This document shows, piece by piece, positions 10,899-21,462 of a DNA stretch of 64,000 nt (position 1 is the first letter of the stretch; the number at the start of each line of letters is the position of its first letter). The DNA is from Apodemus sylvaticus (lineage: Eukaryota > Chordata > Mammalia > Rodentia > Muridae), in the NCBI RefSeq assembly GCF_947179515.1, contig NC_067481.1:85925845-85989844 (forward strand), read 5' to 3'. The translations under genes and the position numbers were made by a program. Under the pieces are notes generated by a model, which ran no database searches, was not told the origin of the DNA, and was given only the letters and a program-made list of their open reading frames with translations.

Positions 10899-11032
10899 AC
10901 CTGGAGATATTGCTTAGAGGGTAAAAGACTTGCTGTTTTGGCAGAGCATTGGAGTTCAATTCCCAGAACCTACACTGGGCAACTCAAAACTGCTTGTCAC
11001 TCATGCACACACATCTAAATAAAATATAACAA
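10899..11032 (+). mobile_element. B4/RSINE-type SINE, sense
   Basis: CCTGGAGATATTGCTTAGAGG is a diverged tRNA-derived head (compare the GGAGAGATGGCTCAGAGG type). It is followed by AGCATTGGAGTTCAATTCCCAG and ends CACACACATCTAAATAAAAT. Order and spacing fit a B4/RSINE family member on the plus strand. Confidence 0.75.
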
Positions 11033-11859
11033 ATGTTAAAATAACAAAAAGCAAATCCTTCAGTGTTCTAATTTTTATCTCATAAAGTTTTTATAATATT
11101 CTGTATTCTTAATAAAAAATCATATATATAGACTCATGCATTTGAACAATATATTATAGTTAGATATAGTTATTACTATGTTCAGAGACTATATCTCTGT
11201 GGTAAGATCTGGTATTGGCTTCTATATGGGTACTTATGTAATTCTTGGTTTTGTTAATATTACCTTCCATCACCCTATTAAAAATTGTTGTTTTGTCAGA
11301 GAACTAGTTAGGTTCTCAAAGACTGCTTGCAGATCTGTCAAATATCTTTTAATTATTCATATCAGGACCTTCCGATAGCTTCTTCCATTAAGATTTTTCT
11401 ATCATTATTTAAAAACAAATACAGTTATTTCAGGTTTTATCTCTAATATCTGAATGATATCTGATTTTAATTTTGATTAAAACCATGTAAAAACAACCAT
11501 TTCATATAAATATAATAATCTCCATCAATAAACTGAGCAGATGACAACATTTTTTATTGAGAGGAGAAAAATGGGTTCACTTAAGTTATATGTGTGTGAA
11601 TGATAAACTCATATAAGTTGCCTAATAATCATGATGCATTAGTTTTCTCTGGAATTCCTAGAGGACCAGAGTTACATGATAGAACATAAATGCCCTTTTA
11701 GAATGGGCACCTTAATCTGTCATGCTGAAGGACAGGAACAGGCAGAGATTAAAATGAGATAAAATTTGCTGTTTTGAATCAGTTTTTTAAAGAATCAGTT
11801 TAAACTTCTAAACTCATGATGGTAGTAGTGTTAAAGTAAAGAATAAATCTTTCTCCTCA
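11033..11859. other. Unassigned intergenic sequence
   Basis: AT-rich, with no supported gene or repeat. Confidence 0.55.
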
Positions 11860-12043
11860 GCTGGGCGGTGGTGACTCACGCCTGTAATCCCAGCACTCTG
11901 GGAGGCAGAGGCAGGCAGATTTCTGAGGTCGAGGCCAGCCTGGTCTACCGAGTGAGTTCCTGGACAGCCAGGGCTATACAGAGAAACCCTATCTCGAAAA
12001 AAAAAAAATCCAAAAAAAAAAAAAATCAAAACAAAACAAAAAA
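11860..12043 (+). mobile_element. B1 SINE, sense, with long A-rich tail
   Basis: Near full-length B1: GCTGGGCGGTGGTG head, CCTGTAATCCCAGCACTCTG, GAGGCCAGCCTGGTCTAC, GGACAGCCAGGGCTATACAG, AGAAACCCTATCTCG, then a tail of A runs broken by TCC and C. The flanks TCTTTCTCCTCAG and TTCTTCTCCTCTCAG look like a degenerate TSD. It lies 31 bases from the left TSD of the full-length L1. Confidence 0.95.
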
Positions 12044-12073
12044 TTCTTCTCCTCTCAGGTATAAATTTTTAAA

Positions 12074-12088
12074 TTATTTCTTATTTTT
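12074..12088 (+). repeat. Left target-site duplication of the full-length L1
   Basis: TTATTTCTTATTTTT, identical to 18,673-18,687. In the pre-insertion site the next base was A, giving the TTTTT/A nick expected for the L1 endonuclease. Confidence 0.9.
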
Positions 12089-12331
12089 TTTATTCGATAT
12101 AATTTATTTATATTTCAAATGATTTCCCCTTTTCTAGCCCCCCCACTCCCCGAAAGTCCTGTAAGCTCCCTTCTCTTCCCCTGTCCTCCCTCCCACCCCT
12201 TCCCACTTCCCCGTTCTGGTTTTGCCAGATACTGGTTCACTGAGTCTTTCCAGAACCAGGGGCCCCTCCTCCTTTCTTCTTGTATCTCATTTGATGTGTG
12301 GATTATGTTTTGGGTATTCCAGTTTTCTAGG
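12089..12331 (-). other. L1 3'UTR with polyadenylation signal and G-rich tract
   Basis: Short 3'UTR. The L1 strand carries a polypurine, G-run-rich tract (12,139-12,213, seen here as C runs) followed by an AATAAA signal immediately before the A tail. The same tract occurs at 37,742-37,822 (minus) and 58,955-59,035 (plus). Such tracts in L1 3'UTRs can fold as G-quadruplexes. Confidence 0.8.
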
Positions 12332-15300
12332 TTAATAACCACTTATTAGTGAGTGCATACCATGATTCACCTTTTGAGTCTGGGTTACCTCACTTAGTAT
12401 GATGTTCTCTAGCTCGATCCATTTGCCTAAGAATTTCATGAATTCATTGTTTCTAATGGCTGAATAGTACTCCATTGTGTAGATATACCACATTTTTTGC
12501 ATCCACTCTTCTGTTGAGGGATACCTGGGTTCTTTCCAGCATCTGGCAATTATAAATAGGGCTGCTATGAACATAGTAGAGCATGTATCCTTATTACATG
12601 GTGGGGAATCCTCTGGATATATGCTCAGGAGTGGTATAGCAGGATCTTCTGGAAGAGAGGTGCCCAGTTTTCGGAGGAACTGCCAGACTGATTTCCAGAG
12701 TGGTTGTACCAATTTGCAACCGCACCAGCAGTGGATGAGTGTTCCTCTTTCTCCACATCCTCTCCAACACCTGCTGTCTCCTGAATTTTTAATCTTAGCC
12801 ATTCTGACTGGTGTAAGATGAAATCTTAGGGTTGTTTTGATTTGCATTTCCCTAATGACTAATGAAGTGGAGCATTTTTTAAGATGCTTCTCCGCCATCC
12901 GAAGTTCTTCAGGTGAGAATTCTTTGTTTAACTCTGTACCCCATTTTTTAATAGGGTTGTTCGGTTTTCTGGAGTCTAACTTCTTGAGTTCTTTATATAT
13001 ATTGGATATTAGCCCTCTATCTGATGTAGGATTGGTGAAGATCTTTTCCCAATTTGTTGGTTGCCGATCTGTCCTCTTGATGGTGTCCTTTGCCTTACAG
13101 AAACTCTGTAACCTTATGAGGTCCCATTTGTCAATTCTTGCTCTTAGAGCATAAGCTATTGGTGTTCTGTTCAGAAACTTTCTCCCTGTACCAATGTCCT
13201 CAAGGGTCTTCCCCAGTTTCTTTTCTATTAGCTTCAGAGTGTCTGGCTTTATGTGGAGGTCCTTGATCCATTTGGATTTGAGCTTAGTACAAGGAGACAA
13301 GGATTGATCAATTTGCATTCTTCTGCATGCTGACCTCCAGTTGAACCAGCACCATTTGTTGAAAAGGCTATCTTTTTTCCATTGGATGTTTTCAGCCTCT
13401 TTGTCGAGGATCAAGTGGCCATAGGTGTGTGGGTTCATTTCTGGATCTTCAATCCTGTTCCATTGATCCTCCTGCCTGTCACTGTACCAATACCATGCAG
13501 TTTTTAACACTATTGCTCTGTAGTATTGCTTGAGGTCAGGGATACTGATTCCCCCAGATTTTCTTTTGTTGCTGAGAATAGTTTTAGCTATCCTGGGTTT
13601 TTTGTTGTTCCAGATGAATTTGATAATTGCTCTTTCTAACTCTGTGAAGAATTGAGTTGGGATTTTGATGGGTATTGCATTGAATCTGTGTAGTGCTTTA
13701 GGCAAAATGGCCATTTTAACTATATTGATTCTACCGATCCATGAGCATGGGAGGTTTTCCCATTTTTTGAGGTCTTCTTCCATTTCCTTCTTCAGAGTCT
13801 TGAAGTTCTTGTCATACAGATCTTTCACATGTTTGGTAAGAGTCACCCCAAGATACTTTATACTGTTTGTGGCTATTGTGAAGGGGGTCATTTCCCTAAT
13901 TTCTTTCTCAGCCTGCTTATCCTTTGAGTATAGGAAGGCCACTGATTTGCTGGAGTTGATTTTATAACCTGCCACTTTGCTGAAGTTGTTTATCAGCTGT
14001 AGGAGCTCTCTAGTGGAGTTCTTTGGGTCACTTAGGTAGTGCAAATAATGATAGTTTGACTTCTTCCTTTCCAATTTGTATCCCTTTGACCTCCTTATGT
14101 TGTCGAATTGCCCGAGCTAGTACCTCAAGTACAATATTGAAAAGATAAGGAGAAAGGGGACAGCCTTGTCTGGTCCCTGATTTCAGTGGGATTGCTTCAA
14201 GTTTCTCTCCATTTAGTTTGATGCTGGCTACCGGTTTGCTGTATATTGCTTTTACTATGTTTAGGTATGGGCCTTGAATTCTGTTCTCTCCAAGAATTTA
14301 AGCATGAAGGGATGCTGAATTTTGTCAAATGCTTTTTCAGCATCCAATGAAATGACCATGTGGTTTTGTTCTTTGAGTTTGTTTATGTAGTGGATTGTAT
14401 TGATGGATTTCCGTATGTTGAACCAACCCTGCATTCCCGGGATAAAGCCTACTTGATCATGGTGGATGATCGTTTTGATGTGTTCTTGGATTCGGTTGGC
14501 AAGAATTTTATTGAGTATTTTTGCATCTATGTTCATAAGGGAAATTGGTCTGAAGTTCTCTTTCTTTGTTGGATCTTTTTGTGGCTTTGGTATCAGCGTA
14601 ATTGTGGCTTCGTAGAAGGAATTGGGTAGTGTTCCTTCTGTTTCTTTTTTGTGGAATAGTTTGAAGAGTATTGGTGTTAACTCTTCTTTGAAGGTCTGGT
14701 AGAATTCTGCACAGAAGCCATCTGGTCCCGTGCTTTTTTTGGTTGGAAGACTTTCTATGACTCCTTCTATTTCTTTAGGCATTATGGGACTGTTTAGATG
14801 GTCTAGTTGGTCCTGATTTAATTTTGGTATTTGGTATCTGTCAAGGAAATTGTCCATTTCCTCCAGATTCTCCAGTTGTGTTGAGTACAGGCTCTTGTAG
14901 TAGGATCTGATGATTTTTTGGATTTCCTCAGTTTCCGTTGTTATATCTCCCTTTTCATTTCTAAGTTTGTTAATTTGGATACTTTCTCTGTGTCCTTTGG
15001 TCAGTCTGGCTAAGGGTTTATCTATCTTGTTGATTTTCTCAAAGAACCAGCTCCTAGTTTTGTTGATTTTTTGTATGGTTCTCTTTGTTTCTACTTGATT
15101 GATTTTGGCCCTGAGTTTGATGATTTCCTGCCTTCTACTCCTCCTGGGCGAAATAGCTTGTTTTTGTTCTAGGGCTTTCAGGTGTGTCATTAAGCTGGTA
15201 ATGTATGCTCTCTCCATTTTCTTTTTGGAGGCACTCAGGGCTATGAGTTTTCCTCTTAGCACTGCTTTCATTGTGTCCCATAGATTTGGTTATGTTGTGT

Positions 15301-16141
15301 TTTCATTTTCATTATGTTCTAAAAAGTCTTTAATTTCTTTCTTTATTTCTTCCTTGACCAAGGTATCATTGAGTAGAGTATTGTTCAGTTTCCACGTGTA
15401 TGTGGGTTTTCTGTTGTTTCTGTTGCTATTGAAGATCACTTTTACTCCATAGTGATCAGATAGGAGGCATGGGATTAGTTCGATCTTCTTATATTTGTTG
15501 AGGTCTGTCTTGTGACCAATTATATGGTCGATTTTGGAGAAGGTACCATGAGGTGCTGAGAAAAAGGTATATTCTTTTGTTTTAGGATAGAATGTTCTAT
15601 ATATATCTGTTAAATCTAATTGGTCCAAAGCTTCAATTAGTTTCATTGTGTCCCTGTTTAGTTTCTGTTTTCCTGATCGGTCCATTGAGGAAAGTGCAGT
15701 GTTGAAGTCACCCACAATTATTGTGTTAGGTGCAATGTGCGCTTTTAGTTTTAATAAAGTTTCTTTTACGAAAGAGGGTACCCTTGCATTTGGGGCATAG
15801 ATGTTCAGGATTGACAGTTCTTCTTTTTGTATTTTTCCTTTGACCAGCAAGAAGTGTCCCTCAGGGTCCCTTTTGATGACTTTGGGTTGAAAGTCAATTT
15901 TATCTGATATTAAAATGGCTACTCCAGCTTGTTTCCTGAGACCATTTGCTTGTAAAATTGTCTTCCAGCCTTTTACTCTAAGGTAGTGTTTGTCTTTGAC
16001 CCTGAGGTGTGTTTCCTGTAAGCAGCAAAATGTAGGGTCCTGTTTACGTATCCAGTCAGTTAGTCTGTGTCTTTTTATTGGGGCATTAAGTCCATTGATG
16101 TTACAAGATATTAAGGAATAGTGATTGTTACTTCCTATCAT
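12332..16141 (-). pseudogene. L1 ORF2 (endonuclease/reverse transcriptase), broken
   Basis: About 1,270 codon positions. The endonuclease (from 16,141) keeps QETHL, GDFNTALS and SDHYGV, but an early Leu is Cys (ISCNINGLN). Lesions are: (1) TAA at 15,290-15,292 in the linker after the endonuclease, where the sister copy has TAC; (2) a 1-base loss near 14,281 that shifts the frame into a stop at 14,261; (3) a 14-base loss at about 14,036-14,041 removing the reverse-transcriptase Asp-Asp box. Lesions 2 and 3 sum to 15 bases, and the long downstream frame (14,074-12,332) is indeed back in the original phase. The C-terminus retains the Cys-rich C-x3-C-x7-H-x4-C pattern (CWRGCGERGTLIHCWCGC) and ends in MHSLISGY. 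It can encode no working reverse transcriptase. Confidence 0.95.
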
Positions 16142-16200
16142 TTTTGACGTTATTTTTTAAATTTGAATGCTTATCTTCTTTTGGGTTTGATGAAAGGTTA

Positions 16201-17472
16201 CTATCTTGCTTTTTCCAGGGTGAAGTTTCCCTCCTTGCATTGGTGTTGTCCTCCTATTATCCTTTTTAGGGCCGGGTTTGTGGATAGATATTGGGTAAAC
16301 TTGGTTTTGTCATGAAATATCTTAGTTTCTCCATCTATGGTGATTGAGAGTTTTGCTGGATATAGTAGTTTTGGTTGGCATTTGTGTTCTCTTAGAGTCT
16401 GCATGAGATCTGCCCAGGACCTTCTAGCCTTCATAGTCTCAGGTGAAAAGTCTGCTGTGATTCTGATAGGTCTTCCTTTATATGTTACTTGGCCTTTTTC
16501 TCTTACTGCCTTTAGTATTCTTTCTTTGTTTAGAACATTTGGTGTTTTGATTATTATGTGAAGGGAAGTATTTCTGTTCTGGTCCAGTCTGTTTGGAGTT
16601 CTGTAGGCTTCTTGTATATTCATGGGCATCTCTCTCTTTAGGTTAGGGAAGTTTTCTTCCATAATTTTATTGAAGATATTTGCTGGCCCTTTAAGTTGTA
16701 AATCTTCACTCTCATCTATGCCTATAATCCTTAGGTTTGGTCTTCTCATTGTGTCCTGGATTTCCTGGATATTTTGGGTTACAAGCTTTTTGCATTTTGC
16801 ATTTTCTTTAACTGTTGAGTCCATGGTTTCTATGGACTATTCAGCATCTGAGATTCTTTCTTCTATCTCTTGTATTCTGTTGTTGATGTTTGCATCTCTG
16901 TCCCCCGATTTCTTCCCAAGGCTTTCTATCTCCAAAGTTGTCTCCCTTTGAGTTTTCTTAGTTGTTTCTACTTCTGATTTTAGATCCTGGATGGTTTTGC
17001 TTAGCTCCTTCACTTGCATGTTTGTGCTTTCCTGTAATTCTTTAAGAGATTTTTGTGTTTCCTTTTTCATGACCTCAGCCTGTTGACCAAAGTTCTCCTG
17101 TGTTTCTTTAAGAGATTTTTGTGTTTCGTCTTTCATGACCTCAGCCTGTTGACCAAAGTTCTCCTGTATTTCTTTAAGTGTTTTTTGCATTTCCTCCTTG
17201 TTGGCTTTTGTATTCTCCTGGATTTGTTTCAATGATTTTTGTGTTTCCCTTGCAAGGGCTTCTAACTTTTGATCCATTTTCTCCTGAATTTCTTTAAGTA
17301 TGTCCTTCATGTGTTCCTGTACCAGCATCATGACCAGTGATTTTAAATCCAAATCTTGTTTTACTGGTGTGATGGGGTATCCAGGACATGTTGGTAGAGG
17401 AGAATTGGGTTCAGATGTTGCCATATTGCCTTGATTTCTGTTAGTGACGTTCCTGCGTTTGCCTTTTGCCAT
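16201..17472 (-). pseudogene. L1 ORF1, single nonsense codon
   Basis: Same length and phase as the intact ORF1 at 1071-2342, including the doubled 22-residue unit. An in-frame TAG at 16,837-16,839 (where the sister copy has GAT, Asp) stops translation after residue 211, before the RRM and C-terminal domains. The remaining frame resumes at a downstream ATG (16,824) and is otherwise open. A 211-residue product would contain only tail and coiled coil, without RNA-binding domains. Confidence 0.95.
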
Positions 17473-18672
17473 CTAGTTGTCAATGGTGTTAGTTTGTCTT
17501 GTCAGTGCTGGACTCACCAGTGCAAGGTGCCCCTTCCCAGTTGGCCTCTGGTGCACAGCTTACCTCCTGCACTGCTTGTAGACAGGGTGCTGCTGCCCAG
17601 GCTGTTCAGATCCCAAAGCAGGTACCCGAAGGCTCCCGCTGGGGCCCGCTGGATTCACTGGAGCACACTGACTTCTCCCAGCTGGCCTCCCTGAAGCCCA
17701 GCTAGCCACTTGCAGGACTTGGAGATGTGGTGCTGCCGCCCAGGCTGATCTGGATCCAGAAGCGGAGGGAGTAGAGCTGAGGGCTTCTGCCTGAGGCCTT
17801 GCCCCAGATTGTGTCTGTGGAGCAGATGGAGCCTGTGTGCACCCCCAGGGAGTGCCGATGGTGTATGCTGCTGTGATCTCCCCTGTGTTCCGCTCACTCT
17901 GTTGGGCAGCCGATCCGCCAACCGGGCTGTCACACACAAGGTTAGCCTGGCCTCCCAGTCCCTGAGTCCAGGCAAAAGCCTGGGAGGCCAAGGTCTGAGC
18001 AAAGTTCCCCTAGGGCTATGACTGTTAATTGGGTCTGCCAGGTGACTAGGATGGCGGGCGTGCGCGCCCGTGCTCCCTGAAAGCGCTGGGAGAGTCTGCT
18101 GTGCTAACAATCCCCTGGGCGGGTTGACTCACAGATGGCCCACCAAGCTGCCCAGTCCTTGGGGTCAGTCCTGTGCCTTTTGGGGCCTAGACCCTTGCTT
18201 TGTTAGCCTCAGGCTATGCCTGTTACAGGTCTGCCCGCCAGAGTTCTCTGTTGTCCTGCAGGCAAAATGGCCGCGGCGCGCGTGCAGGCCTGGGCAAAAA
18301 AACCCCTGGCTGGGTTGGCACCCCGATGGCCCCTGACCAGCCCAGGGCCTGGGTGCTGGCCAACGCCTGTCGGGCTCAGACCACCGAGGTGTTGGCCTCG
18401 GATTATGTTTGTGTACCTCAGTCTGTCCGATCCTCTGAGTCCGGAACCAAGATGGATGCACCTCTCCTGACTGTTGGGAGGCCGAGTTCTGAAGTGGCCT
18501 CCGTGCAGGAAAGGTGCAGCACAACTGCAGCTGCTTGCCGCCCGGCTGGTCAGCGAAGGTCAGTGGTCGTGGGCGCAGGGCCTAACTGGTCCCTGTGTCG
18601 CCCTGGCTCCACTGCTGATGACCCTTCAGCTGGACCAGCTACTGCTGCACTGCCGCCGCCGCCGGTTCTCTC
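17473..18672 (-). promoter_or_regulatory. Complete L1 5'UTR / promoter
   Basis: The full 1.2-kb GC-rich leader, starting at the TSD with a CGG-rich 5' end (GCC repeats at about 18,652-18,664 on the plus strand). A YY1-like AAAATGGCC is at 18,264-18,272, and CAAGATGGATG at about 18,448. No tandem monomer is visible. The same leader, missing its first 180 bases or so, is in the copy at 2343-3361. Confidence 0.8.
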
Positions 18673-18687
18673 TTATTTCTTATTTTT
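18673..18687 (+). repeat. Right target-site duplication of the full-length L1
   Basis: TTATTTCTTATTTTT, a perfect match to 12,074-12,088, immediately beyond the L1 5' end. Confidence 0.9.
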
Positions 18688-18688
18688 A

Positions 18689-18692
<4 letters not shown>

Positions 18693-18728
<36 letters not shown>
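18693..18728 (+). repeat. (TG)n microsatellite
   Basis: 18 TG units starting six bases after the TSD, then a CACATGTGTG transition. Able to form Z-DNA. Confidence 0.95.
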
Positions 18729-18729
<1 letters not shown>

Positions 18730-19485
18730 ACATGTGTGCTGTTGTGTGCAAATAAACAAAGTGGCTGCAGATATATACGATATCCTGTACGTAGAGGTTC
18801 AGGTGCATGTTAGATTCCCAAAATTGACATTGGATTCCAAACTCAGGTACACTGAGGGAGTACCTACCACACCTTCTTCATCACCTAGACACCTCTCAAG
18901 TTCCTCATCTAGGACATTTAAGCAGCTCCTTTACCCTGGTAAAGAAAACATTTATACATTAATTTCTTTCTTGATGGCCAACTACATTAAGGATTTAAGG
19001 TCTATAGCTTCATTTTTTCTGATTATATACAGAGACACAAACTAAATAAATGAATCTTGGATTTGACCTTCTTTAGAAATTATTTCAAAACAATATTTTC
19101 CATAGTTAATGTAACAGGCAAAATTGGAAATACAACAGATCTTAAAAAACATTTAACTTATTTACAATGTGAGATGATATTTTTTCTAAAAAAAGAAAAA
19201 CACCTTTTGGTATATGAAATCAGAATTAAATCAGTCGATTAAATTCAGATAAAGGGCTTTAGAGAACAAGTAAAGAGGTTGTTTATACTATAGTAATATC
19301 AGGAATATTTCTGCCATTCCAAAATAAAACATGCACATATGACAAACACCTATTTGGTAATTTCTGCTTTTTTCCCGTCTCTAAAATATATTGAATAGAT
19401 AATATTAACATATAATACTTAATATAATAATTGTAACTATATAAATATAGTTAATAAAGGTATATGTAACAGTATCTATATAATG
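18729..19485. other. Unassigned intergenic sequence
   Basis: The first 150 bases after the TG run (AGAGGTTCAGGTGCATG, TTCCAAACTCAGG) faintly resemble an antisense B4-type SINE but are too diverged to call. The rest is AT-rich. Confidence 0.4.
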
Positions 19486-19530
19486 TGTATATTTAGTGTA
19501 TATAATACATATATGTACATATATATGTAC

Positions 19531-19567
<37 letters not shown>
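19486..19567. repeat. (TA)n / TATG low-complexity tract
   Basis: Alternating TA with GTACATATA interruptions. Confidence 0.95.
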
Positions 19568-19834
19568 AAATAAACTGGAAAACATGTTTGAAAACTCTGT
19601 TGGAAGAGTTCAGTAACAGAAAAAGAAATGGATAATTTTCAACCATCCAGCCAAACATTTAATAGAAATGAAATGATGAGATCACAGTGGTTCAGAAGAA
19701 ATCCGTCACCAAAGCAGCATCTCATTAGCTTCTAAACTAGCTTTCATTAATCTTTTAAGCAATTATCATTGGATTTAAAACAACTCATGCATGCATATAC
19801 ACGTGTGTGCATGCATATACTTTCTTATGTTTTT

Positions 19835-19982
19835 GTGCATGTGTGTGTGTGTGTGTTCATCTGTGTATTTGCCTAAATGTCTTTTTATGTCTCTTTCATT
19901 GGAACTGGAGTTCCAAATGGATGCACACCACCATGTGTGCTGGGAAAGTATCTGCTGAGCTATCTCTTCAGCTCCACATCAG
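19835..19982 (-). mobile_element. Antisense B4/RSINE-like SINE fragment with (TG)n
   Basis: TG run at 19,840-19,856, then GGAACTGGAGTTCCAAATGG, CCACCATGTGTGCTGGGAA and GCTGAGCTATCTCTTCAGCTCC, the antisense order of a B4/RSINE-type element. Confidence 0.65.
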
Positions 19983-20287
19983 GTTTATTTTTTTTTTGTT
20001 GTTGTTGTTACTATCATTTTGTTTTTAAAAAGATTATTATTATTATTATTTTACATCCTGATCATAGATTTCCCCTCCCCTACTCCTCCACATCCTTCTC
20101 TCCTTCCACCTTGCTTCTACGCCCTTTTCCACCCTGCACTTTTCATTATTTCTCTTCAGAAAGGGGCAGACCTTCCATCAATATCAGTCAAACATGTTTT
20201 ATCAAGTCTCGGTAATAGTAGGCACTCCTTATTAAGGCTTGATGTAACCCAGTAAGAAGAAAAGGGTCCCAAAACCTAGAAAATACG

Positions 20288-20433
20288 GTTATTTGTTTCT
20301 CTGGAGTTTAACTTCTTGAATTCTTTGTTTATATTAGATATTATCCCTCTGTCGGATGTAGGATTGGTAAAGCTCTTTTCCCAATCTGTTGGTTGTCACT
20401 TTGTTCTATTGACAGTGTACTTTGTCTTATAGA

Positions 20434-20476
<43 letters not shown>

Positions 20477-21270
20477 GAGGTCCCATTTGTCAGTTCTTGA
20501 TCTTAGAGCATAAGCTATTGGTGTTGTGTTCAGGAAATTTTCCTCTGTGTCTATGTGCTCCAGGCTCTTCCCCACTTTCTCTTCTATTAGATTCAGTGTA
20601 TCTGGTTTTATGTGGAGGTCCTTGATCCACTTGGACTTGAGCTTTGTACAGGAAGATAAGAATGAATCAAGTTGCATCCTTCGACATGTTAACTGCCAGG
20701 TGACCCAGCACCAATTGATGAAAATGCTTTCTTTTATTACATTGGATGGTTTTAGCTCCTTTCTCAAAGATCAAGTGACCATAGGTGTGTGTGTTCATTT
20801 CTGGGTCTTCAATTCTATTCCATTGATCTACCTTCCTGTCACTGTACCAATACTATGCATTTTTATCACTATTTCTCTGTGGTATAGCATGAGGTCAGAG
20901 ATGGTGATTCTGCCAGAGGTTCCTTTATTTTTGAGAATAGTTTTTGCTGATCTGTCCTGGGTATTTTGTTATTCCAGATAGATTGGAAAATTGCTTTTTC
21001 TAACTCTATGAAAAATTGAATTGGAATTTTGATGGGGATTGCATCAAATCTGTAGCTTGCTTTAGCCAAGATGGCCATTTTTACTATAGTAATTCTGCCA
21101 ATCCATGAGCATGAGAAATCTTTTCATCTTCTGAGATCTTCAGTTTCTTTCTTTAGAGATTCAAAGTTCTTGACATACAGATATTTCATTTGCTTAGTTA
21201 GAGTCACACCAATGTATTTTATATTGTTTGTGACTATTGTGAAGGGTATAGTTTCCCTAATTTCTTTCTC
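20288..21270 (-). pseudogene. L1 ORF2 middle fragment, with poly(T) expansion
   Basis: Codes, with frameshifts, for the region from after the reverse transcriptase toward the Cys-rich end (for example INWCWVTWQLTCRRMQ and SCTKLKSKWIKDLHIKPD). A run of 37 T at 20,437-20,473 replaces about ten coding bases. Confidence 0.85.
20437..20473 (+). repeat. Poly(T) run inside ORF2 remnant
   Basis: 37 consecutive T between AGAAGC and AATGAGGTCCC. Sister copies have ordinary coding sequence here, so this is a homopolymer expansion rather than an insertion tail. Confidence 0.95.
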
Positions 21271-21271
21271 A

Positions 21272-21462
21272 AAAATATGCAATAAAATTCTTGCCAACCG
21301 AATCCAAGAACACATCAAAACAATTATTCACCACAATCAAGTAAGCTTCATCCCAGCAATGCAGGGATGGTTCAATATACGGAAATCCATCAATGCAATC
21401 CACTACATAAACACACTCAAAGAAAAAAAAAAACACATATGGTCATTTCATTAAATGCTGAT
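21272..21462 (+). mobile_element. Inverted L1 ORF2 segment (plus orientation)
   Basis: The plus strand codes ICNKILANRIQEHIKTIIHH and FIPAMQGWFNIRKS, the reverse-transcriptase segment that the full-length copy carries on the minus strand at about 14,335-14,525. Both neighbours are minus-strand L1. Confidence 0.9.

Larger units (their letters stand above)
12089..18672 (-). mobile_element. Full-length young L1 retrotransposon, inactivated
   Basis: About 6.6 kb in sense on the minus strand: a 1.2-kb 5'UTR, ORF1, a 59-base spacer, ORF2, a short 3'UTR with AATAAA and a short A tail, all enclosed by a perfect 15-bp TSD. It was therefore inserted as one full-length copy by target-primed reverse transcription. 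Both ORFs are broken, so it cannot supply its own proteins. It belongs to the same young lineage as the pieces at 1-3361, 37,670-38,702 and 58,781-59,121, judged by near-identical ORF or 3'UTR sequence. Confidence 0.95.

Noticed and set aside
18200..19045. 281-codon plus-strand frame as a host gene
   Set aside because: Its first half is antisense L1 5'UTR, and the second runs through a TG microsatellite into unremarkable DNA. Kept only as an ORF0-like curiosity.
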